In this document: piece after piece, positions 18,278 through 26,774 of the stretch
Layout: every line of letters starts with the position of its first letter
Numbering within the stretch: position 1 is the stretch's first letter
Assembly: GCA_017404785.1 (NCBI GenBank)
Contig: JAFRBQ010000008.1
Location: 1 to 64,000 of the forward strand
DNA length: 64,000 bases
Source: Erysipelotrichaceae bacterium
GTDB lineage: Bacteria > Bacillota_I > Bacilli_A > Erysipelotrichales > Erysipelotrichaceae
Direction of reading: 5' to 3'
Position numbers and translations under genes: made by a program
The notes under the pieces: generated by a model
What the model was told of the DNA's origin: nothing
What the model saw: only the letters and a program-made list of their open reading frames with translations
The model's database searches: none

Positions 18278-19270
18278 ATGAGTGATTTACTTTTTTCACT
18301 GAACATAATACTGCCCATGGCTATACTGATGGCTATGGGCTACATCTTTAAACAGATCGGCTTCTTCAGCGATGCTTTTGTGCGTGGCGGCATGAAACTC
18401 TGTTTCTATGTGCTGCTTTCCAGTTCGCTGTTCAAGAATCTCTACGATTCTTCGCTGGCCGATCTGCCTGTCAGACTGATTGTTTTTGCCCTGATCTTTA
18501 TATTTATCGATTTTGGGGTCGGTGTTCTTGCGGCCAGATTGCTGGCCGACAACAGAAAGCAGAAAGGCGTCATCATTCAGGGCATCTTCCGCAGTAACTT
18601 TGCCTATATCGGAATACCTTTGGCTTCGATGATGTTTACCAACAGTGAACTTGTTTCCGCTACGGCTTCAAGGATCTCTTTGCTGTCGATGTTTGTCATA
18701 CCGGCCTTCAATGTGCTTTCAGTCGTGTCCCTGGTCGTTTTCAACGATAATAAAGATGGCGAAAAACTGATCACCAAGACGATCAGAAACATCGCCAAGA
18801 ATCCGTGTATCATATCCATTGTTTTAGGTATCATAGTGCTGCTTTTCAGAAGTACCGTTCCATCGGCTGCCTTTTTAATCAAAGATCATCTGAATCCGAT
18901 CTATAAGGTCATCGGCTATTTTGCGTCGATGTCTACACCACTGTCACTGATGCTGGTGGGGGCAAGTCTTGATTTCTCTCACAGTGTCGCCAACATCGAC
19001 AAGCTGTCCAAGATCGTACTGATCAAGAATCTGCTTTATCCGGCTCTGGTGCTGGTCATTGCCTACCTGTTCATGGATTTTGACGGTCCTGATTATGCTT
19101 CGCTGGTATCGACCTTTGCGACATCTACAGCTGTCGCCAGTGCAGTCATGGCGAGTGAACTTGATGGCGATTCCGATCTGGCCAGTGAGATCGTCATCTA
19201 TACGACACTGTTTTCGATATTCAGTTTACTGATCATTATATATGGCTTGAAAGCCGCGGGATGTTTATGA
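18278..19270 (+). CDS. AEC (auxin efflux carrier) family transporter
   Basis: 330 residues with ten hydrophobic segments in two inverted halves. The opening FSLNIILPMAILMAMGYIFK and the middle FRSNFAYIGIPLASMMF are typical of the AEC family, and the second half ends in the STATAVASAVMA-type stretch. Bacterial members export or import organic acids such as malate or malonate. It lies directly upstream of the uronate genes, about 100 bases before uxaC, so an organic-acid or sugar-acid substrate is plausible but not shown. Confidence 0.85.
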   Translation: MSDLLFSLNIILPMAILMAMGYIFKQIGFFSDAFVRGGMKLCFYVLLSSSLFKNLYDSSLADLPVRLIVFALIFIFIDFGVGVLAARLLADNRKQKGVIIQGIFRSNFAYIGIPLASMMFTNSELVSATASRISLLSMFVIPAFNVLSVVSLVVFNDNKDGEKLITKTIRNIAKNPCIISIVLGIIVLLFRSTVPSAAFLIKDHLNPIYKVIGYFASMSTPLSLMLVGASLDFSHSVANIDKLSKIVLIKNLLYPALVLVIAYLFMDFDGPDYASLVSTFATSTAVASAVMASELDGDSDLASEIVIYTTLFSIFSLLIIIYGLKAAGCL

Positions 19271-19370
19271 ACATACATTATATAAAGATGCATCATAACT
19301 TTCTGAATAGAAAGTATTGGAATTCATAAAAACAGACGGCAATAAAGCCGTACAAAGACAGGAGAATCAT

Positions 19371-20771
19371 ATGAAAGAATTCATGGGTAAAGACTTTTTA
19401 TTAAGCAACGAGACTGCCAGACATCTGTATCACGATTATGCAGCCAAGATGCCGATCATCGACTACCACTGTCATATTTCGCAGGCTGAGATCTATGAAA
19501 ACAAACAGTTCAAGACGATCACTGAAGTATGGCTTGGCGGTGACCACTACAAGTGGAGACAAATGAGAGCCAACGGCATTGATGAAAAATACATTACTGG
19601 TGATGCTTCCGATCTGGAGAAGTTCAAGGCCTGGGCCAAGACTTTATCTCACCTGATCGGCAATCCGCTCTATCACTGGTCACATCTGGAACTGCAGAGA
19701 TACTTCAATATCTATGAACCGCTTACCGAAGACAATGCTGAAGATATCTTCAACAGATGCAACGAAGTGCTCAAGACTCTGACAGTCAGAAAGATCCTTG
19801 AGGATTCAAATGTAACCATCATCTGTACAACTGATGATCCATGCGATGGTCTTCATTACCATCAGCTGATCAAAGAGGATAAGACACTCAAGACAAAGAT
19901 CGTTCCATGTTTCAGACCTGATAAGGCCAACAACATTGAAAAGTTCGATTATCTTGATTATATAAAGAGACTTGAAGATGTTTCTGGCAAACAGATAAAA
20001 TCGTTCAAGGATCTGTGTGATGTGATCGATGAAAGAATAGATTTCTTTGAGTCCATGGGCTGCAAAGCTTCTGATCATGCGCTTGAATATGTCATGTTCA
20101 ATCCGGCTGTCGATGAAGTCATTGAAAGGATCTTCGCCAAAAGATTATCCGGACAGATGGTCTCCAGAGAAGAAGAACTCAAATTCAAGACGGCATTCAT
20201 GAGGCATCTGGCAGCTGTCTATCATAAGAAAAACTGGGTCATGCAGCTGCATTATGGCTGCAAGCGAGACAACAACAAGGCCATGTTTGACAAACTGGGA
20301 CCGGATACCGGTTTTGATACGATAAACAACTATGCACCAAGTTCAGAAATGGCCGATTTCCTCAACTGTCTCAATGTAGAAGGAAACCTGCCTAAGACGG
20401 TCATCTATTCACTAAACCCGGCTGACAATGCGGCGATCGTTACGACGATGAACTGCTTCCAGGGTGAAGGGATAAAAGGCAAGCTGCAGCACGGTTCGGC
20501 TTGGTGGTTCAATGATCACAAGGTCGGCATGCAGCAGCAGATGGAAACTCTGGCCAATGACGGCATGCTGGCAAACTTCATCGGTATGCTGACGGATTCA
20601 AGAAGTTTCCTGTCCTACACGAGACACGAATACTTCAGAAGGATCCTTTGCGATTTCATCGGTACTCTGGTTGAAAACGGTGAATATCCAAATGATGAAA
20701 AACTGCTCAAGGAGATCGTTGAAGATATTTCCTACAACAACGCTGTAAGATATCTTGGTTTTAACGATTAA
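19371..20771 (+). CDS. uxaC: Glucuronate/galacturonate isomerase
   Basis: 466 residues, the normal UxaC length. IIDYHCHISQAEIYENKQF is the conserved N-terminal metal-site region, and WVMQLHYGCKRDNNK with LTDSRSFLSYTRHEYFRR are strong C-terminal family signatures. The enzyme converts glucuronate to fructuronate and galacturonate to tagaturonate in the cytosol. ATG 19371 is used because AGGAG lies just before it; an in-frame upstream start at 19317 has no such site. It opens the hexuronate to KDG route continued by the kinase and aldolase genes downstream, though uxuA/uxuB are not in the window. Confidence 0.95.
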   Translation: MKEFMGKDFLLSNETARHLYHDYAAKMPIIDYHCHISQAEIYENKQFKTITEVWLGGDHYKWRQMRANGIDEKYITGDASDLEKFKAWAKTLSHLIGNPLYHWSHLELQRYFNIYEPLTEDNAEDIFNRCNEVLKTLTVRKILEDSNVTIICTTDDPCDGLHYHQLIKEDKTLKTKIVPCFRPDKANNIEKFDYLDYIKRLEDVSGKQIKSFKDLCDVIDERIDFFESMGCKASDHALEYVMFNPAVDEVIERIFAKRLSGQMVSREEELKFKTAFMRHLAAVYHKKNWVMQLHYGCKRDNNKAMFDKLGPDTGFDTINNYAPSSEMADFLNCLNVEGNLPKTVIYSLNPADNAAIVTTMNCFQGEGIKGKLQHGSAWWFNDHKVGMQQQMETLANDGMLANFIGMLTDSRSFLSYTRHEYFRRILCDFIGTLVENGEYPNDEKLLKEIVEDISYNNAVRYLGFND

Positions 20772-20849
20772 GGTTAAAGATAAATATTAAATAGATGGTT
20801 TCATCTTCAATGAGTGTGAATTCACCAGCGAAGAGAATATGAAGTTTTC

Positions 20850-20867
20850 TGTCTGTTTGGTCAGACA
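20850..20867. promoter_or_regulatory. Inverted repeat upstream of the KDPG aldolase gene
   Basis: TGTCTG, a six-base spacer and CAGACA lie in the 193-base gap between uxaC and the aldolase gene, close to a TTGACG at 20871. A dyad in this position may be a regulator site for the uronate genes. I see no clear matching -10 element. Confidence 0.35.
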
Positions 20868-20964
20868 ATATTGACGCGGCTGAATCTGATACAGTCACGT
20901 GTATGATAGAAACAGTAAGAAAAGATTGAGAATATGCTGATTCATTAATGCAGGAGGAGAAAAG

Positions 20965-21924
20965 ATGAACGATATTTGCAAGAAGATCCATGATATCGGT
21001 ATTGTACCGGTAATTGCCCTGGATTCAGTAGAAGATGCTGCTCCACTGGCAAGAGCATTATGCAAGGGCGGTCTGCCTGTTGCGGAAGTAACATACAGAA
21101 CAGCTGCTGCCCATGATGCAATGATCGAAATGAGAAAGGCCTGCCCGGATATGATCATCGGTGCCGGTACAGTCCTCAACAGGGAACAGGTCGATTCCGC
21201 AATCGATGCCGGTGCTGAATTCATAGTTTCACCTGGCACCAATCCGGATACGATCGCTTATTGCCAGGAAAAAGGCATTCCAATCCTTCCTGGTACGGCA
21301 AATGCTGCCGACCTGGAGATCGCTATGCAGTTTGGTCTTGAAGTTGTAAAATTCTTCCCGGCTGAGCCATTAGGCGGTCTAAAGATGATCAAGGCTTTAT
21401 CTGCTCCATATAATAAACTTAAATTCATGCCTACCGGCGGTATCAAGGAATCCAATGTCAACGACTACCTCAACGATCCGGTGATCCTGGCCTGCGGCGG
21501 TACCTGGATGATCGACAAGGAAGCCATCAAGAACAAGGATTTCGACAGGATCGAAGCATTGACCAGAGGCGCTGTCAATGCGATGCTTGGCATCAGGATC
21601 AAGCATATCGGTGTCAACGAAGAAAACGGCAATGGCCTGGCTCTGGCTAAACAGTTTGCAGCTTTCTTTGGTGGCAATGTCAGAGAGACTTCCAAAGGCT
21701 GGTTTGGTTCAGAGCTCGTAGAAGTAATGTCAGAAGCCAAGAAGAAGGGCACTCATGGTCATATAGGAGTTCAGACCAACAACGTCGACAGAGCAAAGCG
21801 TTACTATGAATCATTGGGTTATAAATTCGATGAATCTTCAGCTGATTATGATGATAAAGGCAATCTGAAGTTAATCTATTTCGCAGATGAGATTGGTGGA
21901 TTCGCTATCCATCTGGTTAAATAA
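20965..21924 (+). CDS. Fusion: KHG/KDPG aldolase + VOC (glyoxalase-fold) domain
   Basis: Residues 1 to ~205 are a complete class I KDPG aldolase: Glu in PVAEVTYRT, the Schiff-base Lys129 in EVVKFFPAEPLGG, and phosphate-binding PTGGI. It splits 2-keto-3-deoxy-6-phosphogluconate into pyruvate and glyceraldehyde-3-phosphate. Residues ~210-319 (IKHIGVNEENGNGLALAKQF to GGFAIHLVK) have the beta-alpha-beta-beta-beta layout of a VOC domain, with the tell-tale VDRAKRYYESLGYKF. Aldolase length is normal on its own, so this is an added domain, perhaps metal- or ligand-binding. AGGAGG precedes the start; kdgK follows within 18 bases. Confidence 0.9.
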   Translation: MNDICKKIHDIGIVPVIALDSVEDAAPLARALCKGGLPVAEVTYRTAAAHDAMIEMRKACPDMIIGAGTVLNREQVDSAIDAGAEFIVSPGTNPDTIAYCQEKGIPILPGTANAADLEIAMQFGLEVVKFFPAEPLGGLKMIKALSAPYNKLKFMPTGGIKESNVNDYLNDPVILACGGTWMIDKEAIKNKDFDRIEALTRGAVNAMLGIRIKHIGVNEENGNGLALAKQFAAFFGGNVRETSKGWFGSELVEVMSEAKKKGTHGHIGVQTNNVDRAKRYYESLGYKFDESSADYDDKGNLKLIYFADEIGGFAIHLVK

Positions 21925-21942
21925 TCAAAGGGGGAAAATGAA

Positions 21943-22962
21943 ATGAAAGTTGTAACGATGGGCGAGATCATGCTCAGATTATCTACACCGGGAAATTCAC
22001 GTTTTGTTCAGGTCGATAATTTCGATGCATGTTATGGAGGTGGCGAAGCCAATGTTGCCGTATCGCTGGCAAACTATGGACATGAAGCATACTTTGTTTC
22101 CAAGGTTCCTGCTCATGAGATTGGACAGTGTGCAGTCAATGCCTTGAGAAGATATGGCGTTCATACTGAATATGTTGCCAGAGGCGGAGACAGATTGGGT
22201 ATCTATTATCTGGAGACTGGTGCCAGCATGAGACCTTCCAAGGTCATCTATGACAGAGCCAACTCTTCGATCGCGGAAGCTACACCTGAAGACTTCGATT
22301 TTGACAAGATCTTCGAAGGTGCTGACTGGTTCCACTGGTCAGGCATCACACCGGCTATTTCCGATCAGTCAGCCAAGAACCTTGAACTGGCGCTGATCGC
22401 AGCCAAGAAGGCCGGCGCTACTGTTTCCGTAGACCTCAACTTCCGTAAGAAACTCTGGTCTTCTGAAAAGGCCATCTCGATCATGAGACCTCTGATGAAA
22501 TATGTCGATGTCTGCATCGGCAACGAAGAAGATGCGGAACTCTGTCTGGGCTTCAAACCTAAATCAAATGTTGAAGCAGGAAAGACTGATGCTGAAGGAT
22601 ACAAAGAGATCTTCAGACAGATGGCTGAAGAATTCGGTTTCAAATATGTCATCTCAACTTTAAGAGAATCCTACAGTGCAACTCATAACGGCTGGAAAGC
22701 TCTTATCTATAACGGCAAGGAATTCTATGAGTCAAAGCACTATGATATTTTCCCGATCATCGACAGAGTCGGTGGTGGTGACTCATTCTCCGGTGGTATC
22801 ATCCATGGTTTACTGACGATGGACAACCAGGGTGAGGCATTGGAATTTGCCGTTGCGGCAAGTGCTTTGAAGCATACGATCCCTACAGACTTCAACCTCG
22901 TCAGTGAAGCTGAAGTCAAGGCTCTGGCTGGTGGCGATGCTTCTGGCAGAGTACAGAGGTAG
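21943..22962 (+). CDS. kdgK: 2-keto-3-deoxygluconate kinase (PfkB family)
   Basis: 339 residues. GGGEANVAVSLANYG is the N-terminal PfkB signature and DRVGGGDSFSGGIIHGL the C-terminal one, with the catalytic Asp in GGDSF. Phosphorylates KDG to KDPG, the substrate of the aldolase gene just upstream, which makes the assignment strong over other sugar kinases. GGGGG before the ATG is the ribosome binding site. Three bases separate it from the next SDR gene. Confidence 0.9.
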   Translation: MKVVTMGEIMLRLSTPGNSRFVQVDNFDACYGGGEANVAVSLANYGHEAYFVSKVPAHEIGQCAVNALRRYGVHTEYVARGGDRLGIYYLETGASMRPSKVIYDRANSSIAEATPEDFDFDKIFEGADWFHWSGITPAISDQSAKNLELALIAAKKAGATVSVDLNFRKKLWSSEKAISIMRPLMKYVDVCIGNEEDAELCLGFKPKSNVEAGKTDAEGYKEIFRQMAEEFGFKYVISTLRESYSATHNGWKALIYNGKEFYESKHYDIFPIIDRVGGGDSFSGGIIHGLLTMDNQGEALEFAVAASALKHTIPTDFNLVSEAEVKALAGGDASGRVQR

Positions 22963-22965
22963 AAT

Positions 22966-23772
22966 ATGGCACAGTTTGATATGAATGATTTCCGTCTCGA
23001 TGGCAAGGTAGCTTTAGTTACCGGGGCCAGTGACGGTATTGGCTTTGCGATCGCCTGCGGTCTGGCGAAGGCAGGCGCAAAGATCGTCTTCAATGGCCGC
23101 TCACAGGAAAAGAATGATGCTGCTGTTGTCAGATACAAGGAAAATGGTGTTGAGGCAATAGGCTTCGTCTGTGATGTAACTGATGAAAAAGCTGTACAGG
23201 ATTTGGTCGCAAAGATCGAAAAGGAAATCGGTGTAATCGATATCCTGGTCAACAATGCAGCGATCATCAAACGTGTGCCGATGATCGAAATGTCTGTGGA
23301 AGATTTCCGCAAGATCATCGATACCGACCTCAATTCAGCATTCATCTGCTCGAAGGCTGTTCTTCCTTCAATGATCAAGAAAGGCCATGGCAAGATCATC
23401 AACATCTGTTCCATGATGTCCGAACTTGGACGTGAGACAGTTTCGGCCTATGCGGCAGCCAAGGGTGGCTTGAAGATGCTGACGAGAAACATCTGTTCGG
23501 AATATGGCCATGCGAACATTCAGTGCAACGGTATCGGTCCTGGTTATATTGCCACCAAGCAGACGGCACCATTAAGGGAACCTCAGGCTGATGGTTCAAG
23601 ACATCCGTTCGATCAGTTCATCGTTTCCAAGACTCCTGCTGAAAGATGGGGCGTTGTTGAAGACCTGATGGGTCCGGCTGTCTTCCTGGCTTCCGATGCC
23701 TCCAACTTCGTAAACGGACACATCCTTTACGTCGATGGCGGTATCCTGGCCTACATCGGCAAACAGCCATAA
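22966..23772 (+). CDS. SDR oxidoreductase, gluconate 5-dehydrogenase / KduD-like
   Basis: 268 residues. TGASDGIGFAIA is the NAD(P)-binding glycine motif, NNAAI the next block, and the catalytic set reads ICSMM then YAAAKGG (Tyr and Lys). It ends LYVDGGILAYIGKQP as in gluconate 5-dehydrogenase and 2-deoxy-gluconate 3-dehydrogenase proteins. In this operon it may reduce a keto-uronate or keto-deoxy-gluconate, supplying KDG to the kinase. Because a UxuB-type mannonate oxidoreductase is not present, it could also replace that step; this is inference. Confidence 0.8.
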   Translation: MAQFDMNDFRLDGKVALVTGASDGIGFAIACGLAKAGAKIVFNGRSQEKNDAAVVRYKENGVEAIGFVCDVTDEKAVQDLVAKIEKEIGVIDILVNNAAIIKRVPMIEMSVEDFRKIIDTDLNSAFICSKAVLPSMIKKGHGKIINICSMMSELGRETVSAYAAAKGGLKMLTRNICSEYGHANIQCNGIGPGYIATKQTAPLREPQADGSRHPFDQFIVSKTPAERWGVVEDLMGPAVFLASDASNFVNGHILYVDGGILAYIGKQP

Positions 23773-23794
23773 AAAAACAGTAAATAACACAAGC

Positions 23795-23824
23795 AAAAGG
23801 ACAGAAGCTTCTGCCCTTTTTGTT
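23795..23824 (+). terminator. Terminator of the uronate operon
   Basis: AAAAGG-A-CAGAAG (23795-23807) pairs with CTTCTG-C-CCTTTT (23808-23820) with one mismatch, followed by a T-rich end. A TATAAT (23824-23829) follows directly and may serve mgtE. Confidence 0.65.
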
Positions 23825-23873
23825 ATAATGAGAAAAGTAAGGTAAGATCTAAAGATCGATAACGGTGGCTACT

Positions 23874-25265
23874 ATGGACTTGGAAAGTATGCAGAACAAC
23901 AATATCAACGAGATAGTCAGACTTATCAAGGAGATGGAGTTTGACGATACACTTAAACAGGCTCTAAGAGATTATCACGATTCCGATATCGCAGATGCCC
24001 TGTCTTTTCTGAGTGTTGAAGAAAGAAAACTGCTCTATAAGGCCATAGGTCCGGAAAGAACCGGTGAAGTTTTCTCTTATCTTAAGGATGATGTCGATCA
24101 ATATATCAACGAGATCAATATCGATGATGCCGCCAAGATCGTTGAAGAGATGGATACCGACGATGCGGTAGACCTCCTTGAACAGATCGATGATTCTCTG
24201 GAAGACAAGATCCTTGATAAGATGGATGATTCGGTTGAGGAAGAGATCAGACTGATCCAGTCTTATGATGATGATGAACTGGGATCTCTGATGACGACCA
24301 ACTTCATCAAGTTAAGCATATATTACACTGTCAAGCAGGCGATGCGAGAACTGATAAAGCAGTCCGAAGACAACGACAATATCGATACTCTTTATGTGGT
24401 AGATTCAAACAACCGCTATTGCGGTGTCGTTGACCTGAGAGATCTGATCAAGGCCAGAGATACCGACAAGTTCAATGAATTGGTTATCACTTCCTATCCA
24501 TTCCTTTATGATCATGAAAAGATCGCTGATACCCTGGAAGAGATCAAGGATTATTCCGAGAACTCTCTGCCGGTACTTGATGAAGGTGAGCACCTTCTTG
24601 GTGTCATCACCGCGACTGATATCATTGAAACAGTCGAAGATGAAGCTGATGATGATTACGCAAAACTCGGCGGTCTTTCTTCCAAGGAAGATCTCGATGA
24701 ACCGCTCATCGAAAGCATGAAGAAACGTCTGCCGTGGCTGGCATGTCTCTTGGTGCTCGGAATTGGTGTTTCAGCTGTCGTCGGCATCTTTGAAGGTGTC
24801 ATTTCCGAAATAGCCATTATCGTCTGTTTCCAGTCACTGGTCCTGGATATGGCCGGCAATGTCGGTACACAGTCATTGGCCGTTACGATCAGAGTACTGA
24901 TGGATGAAGAGGTATCGTTCAAGGAAAAACTTGGACTGATCTTCAAGGAAGTCAAAGTCGGTTTCTCAAACGGTTTATTACTAGGCTGTATCTCGTTCCT
25001 GTTTATCGGTTTGTATGTGCACTTCCTGAAAGGCTATCCGCTGGGCTTCTCGTTTGCGGTATCGGCATGCGTAGGCATTGCACTGTTGACGGCGATGCTG
25101 ATATCGAGCCTTGTAGGCACAGTTGTCCCGATCATCTTCGATCGTCTCAATATCGACCCGGCTGTTGCATCCGGTCCATTCATCACTACGATCAATGACC
25201 TGGTAGCTGTTGTGTCGTATTACGGTCTATCATGGATACTGTTGTTGAAGGTATTGCATTTATAA
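23874..25265 (+). CDS. mgtE: Magnesium transporter MgtE
   Basis: About 463 residues with all three MgtE parts: an N-terminal superhelical domain (~1-130, acidic), a CBS pair (~130-255, DNIDTLYVVDSNNRYCGVVD and HLLGVITATDI) and a five-helix channel domain (~280-463; DMAGNVGTQSLAVTIR and FITTINDLVAV). It takes up Mg2+, gated by Mg2+ binding to the N and CBS domains. ATG 23874 with GGTGG upstream is preferred over GTG 23865. The ~50-base leader is too short for an M-box riboswitch. Confidence 0.93.
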   Translation: MDLESMQNNNINEIVRLIKEMEFDDTLKQALRDYHDSDIADALSFLSVEERKLLYKAIGPERTGEVFSYLKDDVDQYINEINIDDAAKIVEEMDTDDAVDLLEQIDDSLEDKILDKMDDSVEEEIRLIQSYDDDELGSLMTTNFIKLSIYYTVKQAMRELIKQSEDNDNIDTLYVVDSNNRYCGVVDLRDLIKARDTDKFNELVITSYPFLYDHEKIADTLEEIKDYSENSLPVLDEGEHLLGVITATDIIETVEDEADDDYAKLGGLSSKEDLDEPLIESMKKRLPWLACLLVLGIGVSAVVGIFEGVISEIAIIVCFQSLVLDMAGNVGTQSLAVTIRVLMDEEVSFKEKLGLIFKEVKVGFSNGLLLGCISFLFIGLYVHFLKGYPLGFSFAVSACVGIALLTAMLISSLVGTVVPIIFDRLNIDPAVASGPFITTINDLVAVVSYYGLSWILLLKVLHL

Positions 25266-25301
25266 AAAATTGAATACAAATCATAAATAATTGAACTTCA
25301 T

Positions 25302-25326
25302 ACCTATCTGAATGATAGGTTTTTTA
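25302..25326 (+). terminator. Terminator after mgtE
   Basis: ACCTATC (25302-25308) pairs with GATAGGT (25314-25320) around TGAAT, followed by TTTTT. Confidence 0.8.
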
Positions 25327-25622
25327 TTGTTTTAAAGTAAATTTTTTTAAATTTTAAAATTTTTTAAAAATTCTGGTAGGAATTTCATGTATTTCTGGAC
25401 ATAATGATTAGAAGGATTTTTTCTTTATGAAATGTTTGATCTTTCTATGTTTAAATTGATTGGCCGTATTGATAAAGGATTTGTCTTTTGAACAAGTAAT
25501 TTACACTAGTCTAAGATTTTGAGTTTCATTTTCATACAAAAACAACTTGAAGTCAAAAAAATTGACTTCAAGTTAAAAAGAAGATAGTAATAAAGATTTA
25601 TTAAAGGAAAGGAGATCAAAAA
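25327..25622. other. AT-rich intergenic region before the ORF6N gene
   Basis: Nearly 300 bases of very AT-rich DNA, clearly different in composition from mgtE. It contains no gene I can support. Its main structure is a 13-base inverted repeat near the 3' end and AAAGGAGAT before the next gene. Confidence 0.5.
25544..25574. repeat. 13-bp inverted repeat (AACTTGAAGTCAA dyad)
   Basis: AACTTGAAGTCAA (25544-25556) and its exact complement (25562-25574) are separated by five A. No T-run follows on the plus strand, while the minus strand shows a T-rich end, so it is either an operator for the ORF6N gene or a minus-strand terminator. The same AACTTGAAGT arm recurs at 25839-25869. Confidence 0.7.
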
Positions 25623-26573
25623 GTGTCTAAAAAAGATATCGCAAGTATTCCGGAGATAAGTGAAGAATGGTTCAAAAAACATATTTATTTAATCAGGGGC
25701 CAGAAAGTTATGCTGGATTCTGATCTGGCTGAAATATACGGATATGATACAAGGGGTTTTAATAAACAGATAAACAATAATTCGGAACGTTTTGAAGGCG
25801 ATGAATTCATGTTTCAGTTAACGAAAGATGAGTTTACAAACTTGAAGTGGAAAAATTACACTTCAAGTTGGGGAGGACGTAGAAAACTTCCGTATGTTTT
25901 TACCGAACAGGGTATCTATATGCTTATGACTGTATTACGTGGTGATTTGGCTATTAAACAAAGTAAAGCGCTGATTAGACTTTTCAAATTGATGAAGGAT
26001 TATTTGATTGAAACCAATCAACATAATCAATTTCTCGAATATAGCGGTTCGGGAATTCTTGATTCAGCTCATGGCAGAATAAATAAATTAGAAGATAGAG
26101 TAATAAAAATTGAAAACAAAATGCTGACAAAAGAGGATTATAAAAGATTGCTTCTTGATTTTAATGATAAAGTTGAATTGAAGAACATGATAATCTGGAA
26201 AGGCAATTGGTTTGAAGCCAGTGTTGCTTTCAATGAAATATATTCTATGGCAAAGCACACTATCGATATAATTGACTATTATATTGATATAAAGACACTT
26301 GAAGGCCTGGTTAATACAAAGACCAATATTGAGATTACGATATATACCAACAATATAAAACAGCTTCCAAAAACTGCTTTTAACGATTTTGTAAAAGAAT
26401 ACAACAAGAAAATCAGGATAATCAAGATTGAAAAGAATGAAGATCATGACAGATTCATTTTTATTGATAGAGATTATGATAAGAAAACAGTGTATACAAT
26501 TGGAACATCTTTGAAAGACGCTGGAAACAGTATTTCTCTTATCAGTATGTCCAGCAAAGAAAATTTTATATAA
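25623..26573 (+). CDS. ORF6N-domain protein with C-terminal PLD-like region
   Basis: 316 residues, GTG start supported by AAAGGAGAT. Residues ~14-120 are an ORF6N domain, a DNA-binding module related to phage antirepressors: QKVMLDSDLAEIYGYDTRGF, FMFQLTKDEF and SSWGGRRKLPYVFTEQGIYM. A coiled stretch (~150-175) follows, and the C terminus has HDRFIFIDRDYDKKTVYTIG and SLKDAG, a reduced phospholipase D-like site. Such proteins sit in mobile or defence-type regions, with unclear function. Base composition is far more AT-rich than the neighbours, supporting acquisition. A TnpB element starts right after its stop. Confidence 0.82.
   Translation: MSKKDIASIPEISEEWFKKHIYLIRGQKVMLDSDLAEIYGYDTRGFNKQINNNSERFEGDEFMFQLTKDEFTNLKWKNYTSSWGGRRKLPYVFTEQGIYMLMTVLRGDLAIKQSKALIRLFKLMKDYLIETNQHNQFLEYSGSGILDSAHGRINKLEDRVIKIENKMLTKEDYKRLLLDFNDKVELKNMIIWKGNWFEASVAFNEIYSMAKHTIDIIDYYIDIKTLEGLVNTKTNIEITIYTNNIKQLPKTAFNDFVKEYNKKIRIIKIEKNEDHDRFIFIDRDYDKKTVYTIGTSLKDAGNSISLISMSSKENFI
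25839..25869. repeat. Second AACTTGAAGTG dyad, inside the ORF6N coding region
   Basis: AACTTGAAGTG (25839-25849) and CACTTCAAGTT (25859-25869) are perfect complements separated by nine bases. The bases encode the conserved NLKWKNYTSSWGG part of the protein, so coding constraint may explain it, but ten bases of the arm equal those of the upstream dyad. Confidence 0.6.
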
Positions 26574-26587
26574 TCCCAGGCAGAAAA

Positions 26588-26610
26588 CCCATTGATCTTC
26601 AGTCAATGGG
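26588..26610 (+). repeat. Left-end hairpin of the TnpB element
   Basis: Perfect 8-base stem (26588-26595 with 26603-26610) and loop TCTTCAG, nearly the loop of the right end. Confidence 0.75.
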
Positions 26611-26701
26611 ATGAATGCCATCAGCCTTGGTTTTCAATATATTTTCGGATTGTCTTTTGGATTAGCATAGATTCGTTTCAGTACTCTATTAACATTAAAT
26701 T

Positions 26702-26740
26702 AATTCAAGTATTATGTTATAATTGAATTGAACTTGAATT
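26702..26740 (+). promoter_or_regulatory. Likely tnpB promoter inside an AATTCAAGT dyad
   Basis: AATTCAAGT (26702-26710) and ACTTGAATT (26732-26740) are exact complements flanking a TATAAT (26718-26723). This third ACTTGAA-type dyad covers the likely transcription start of tnpB. Confidence 0.45.
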
Positions 26741-26774
26741 ATATTCAATACAGAAAGGAGGTGAAATAAAGGAT

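Noticed and set aside
23825-23873. M-box riboswitch before mgtE
   Set aside because: The leader is only about 45 bases, too short for an M-box.
26088-26621. 177-aa minus-strand frame across the ORF6N gene
   Set aside because: It is antisense to a recognised domain protein and made of low-complexity AT-rich codons.
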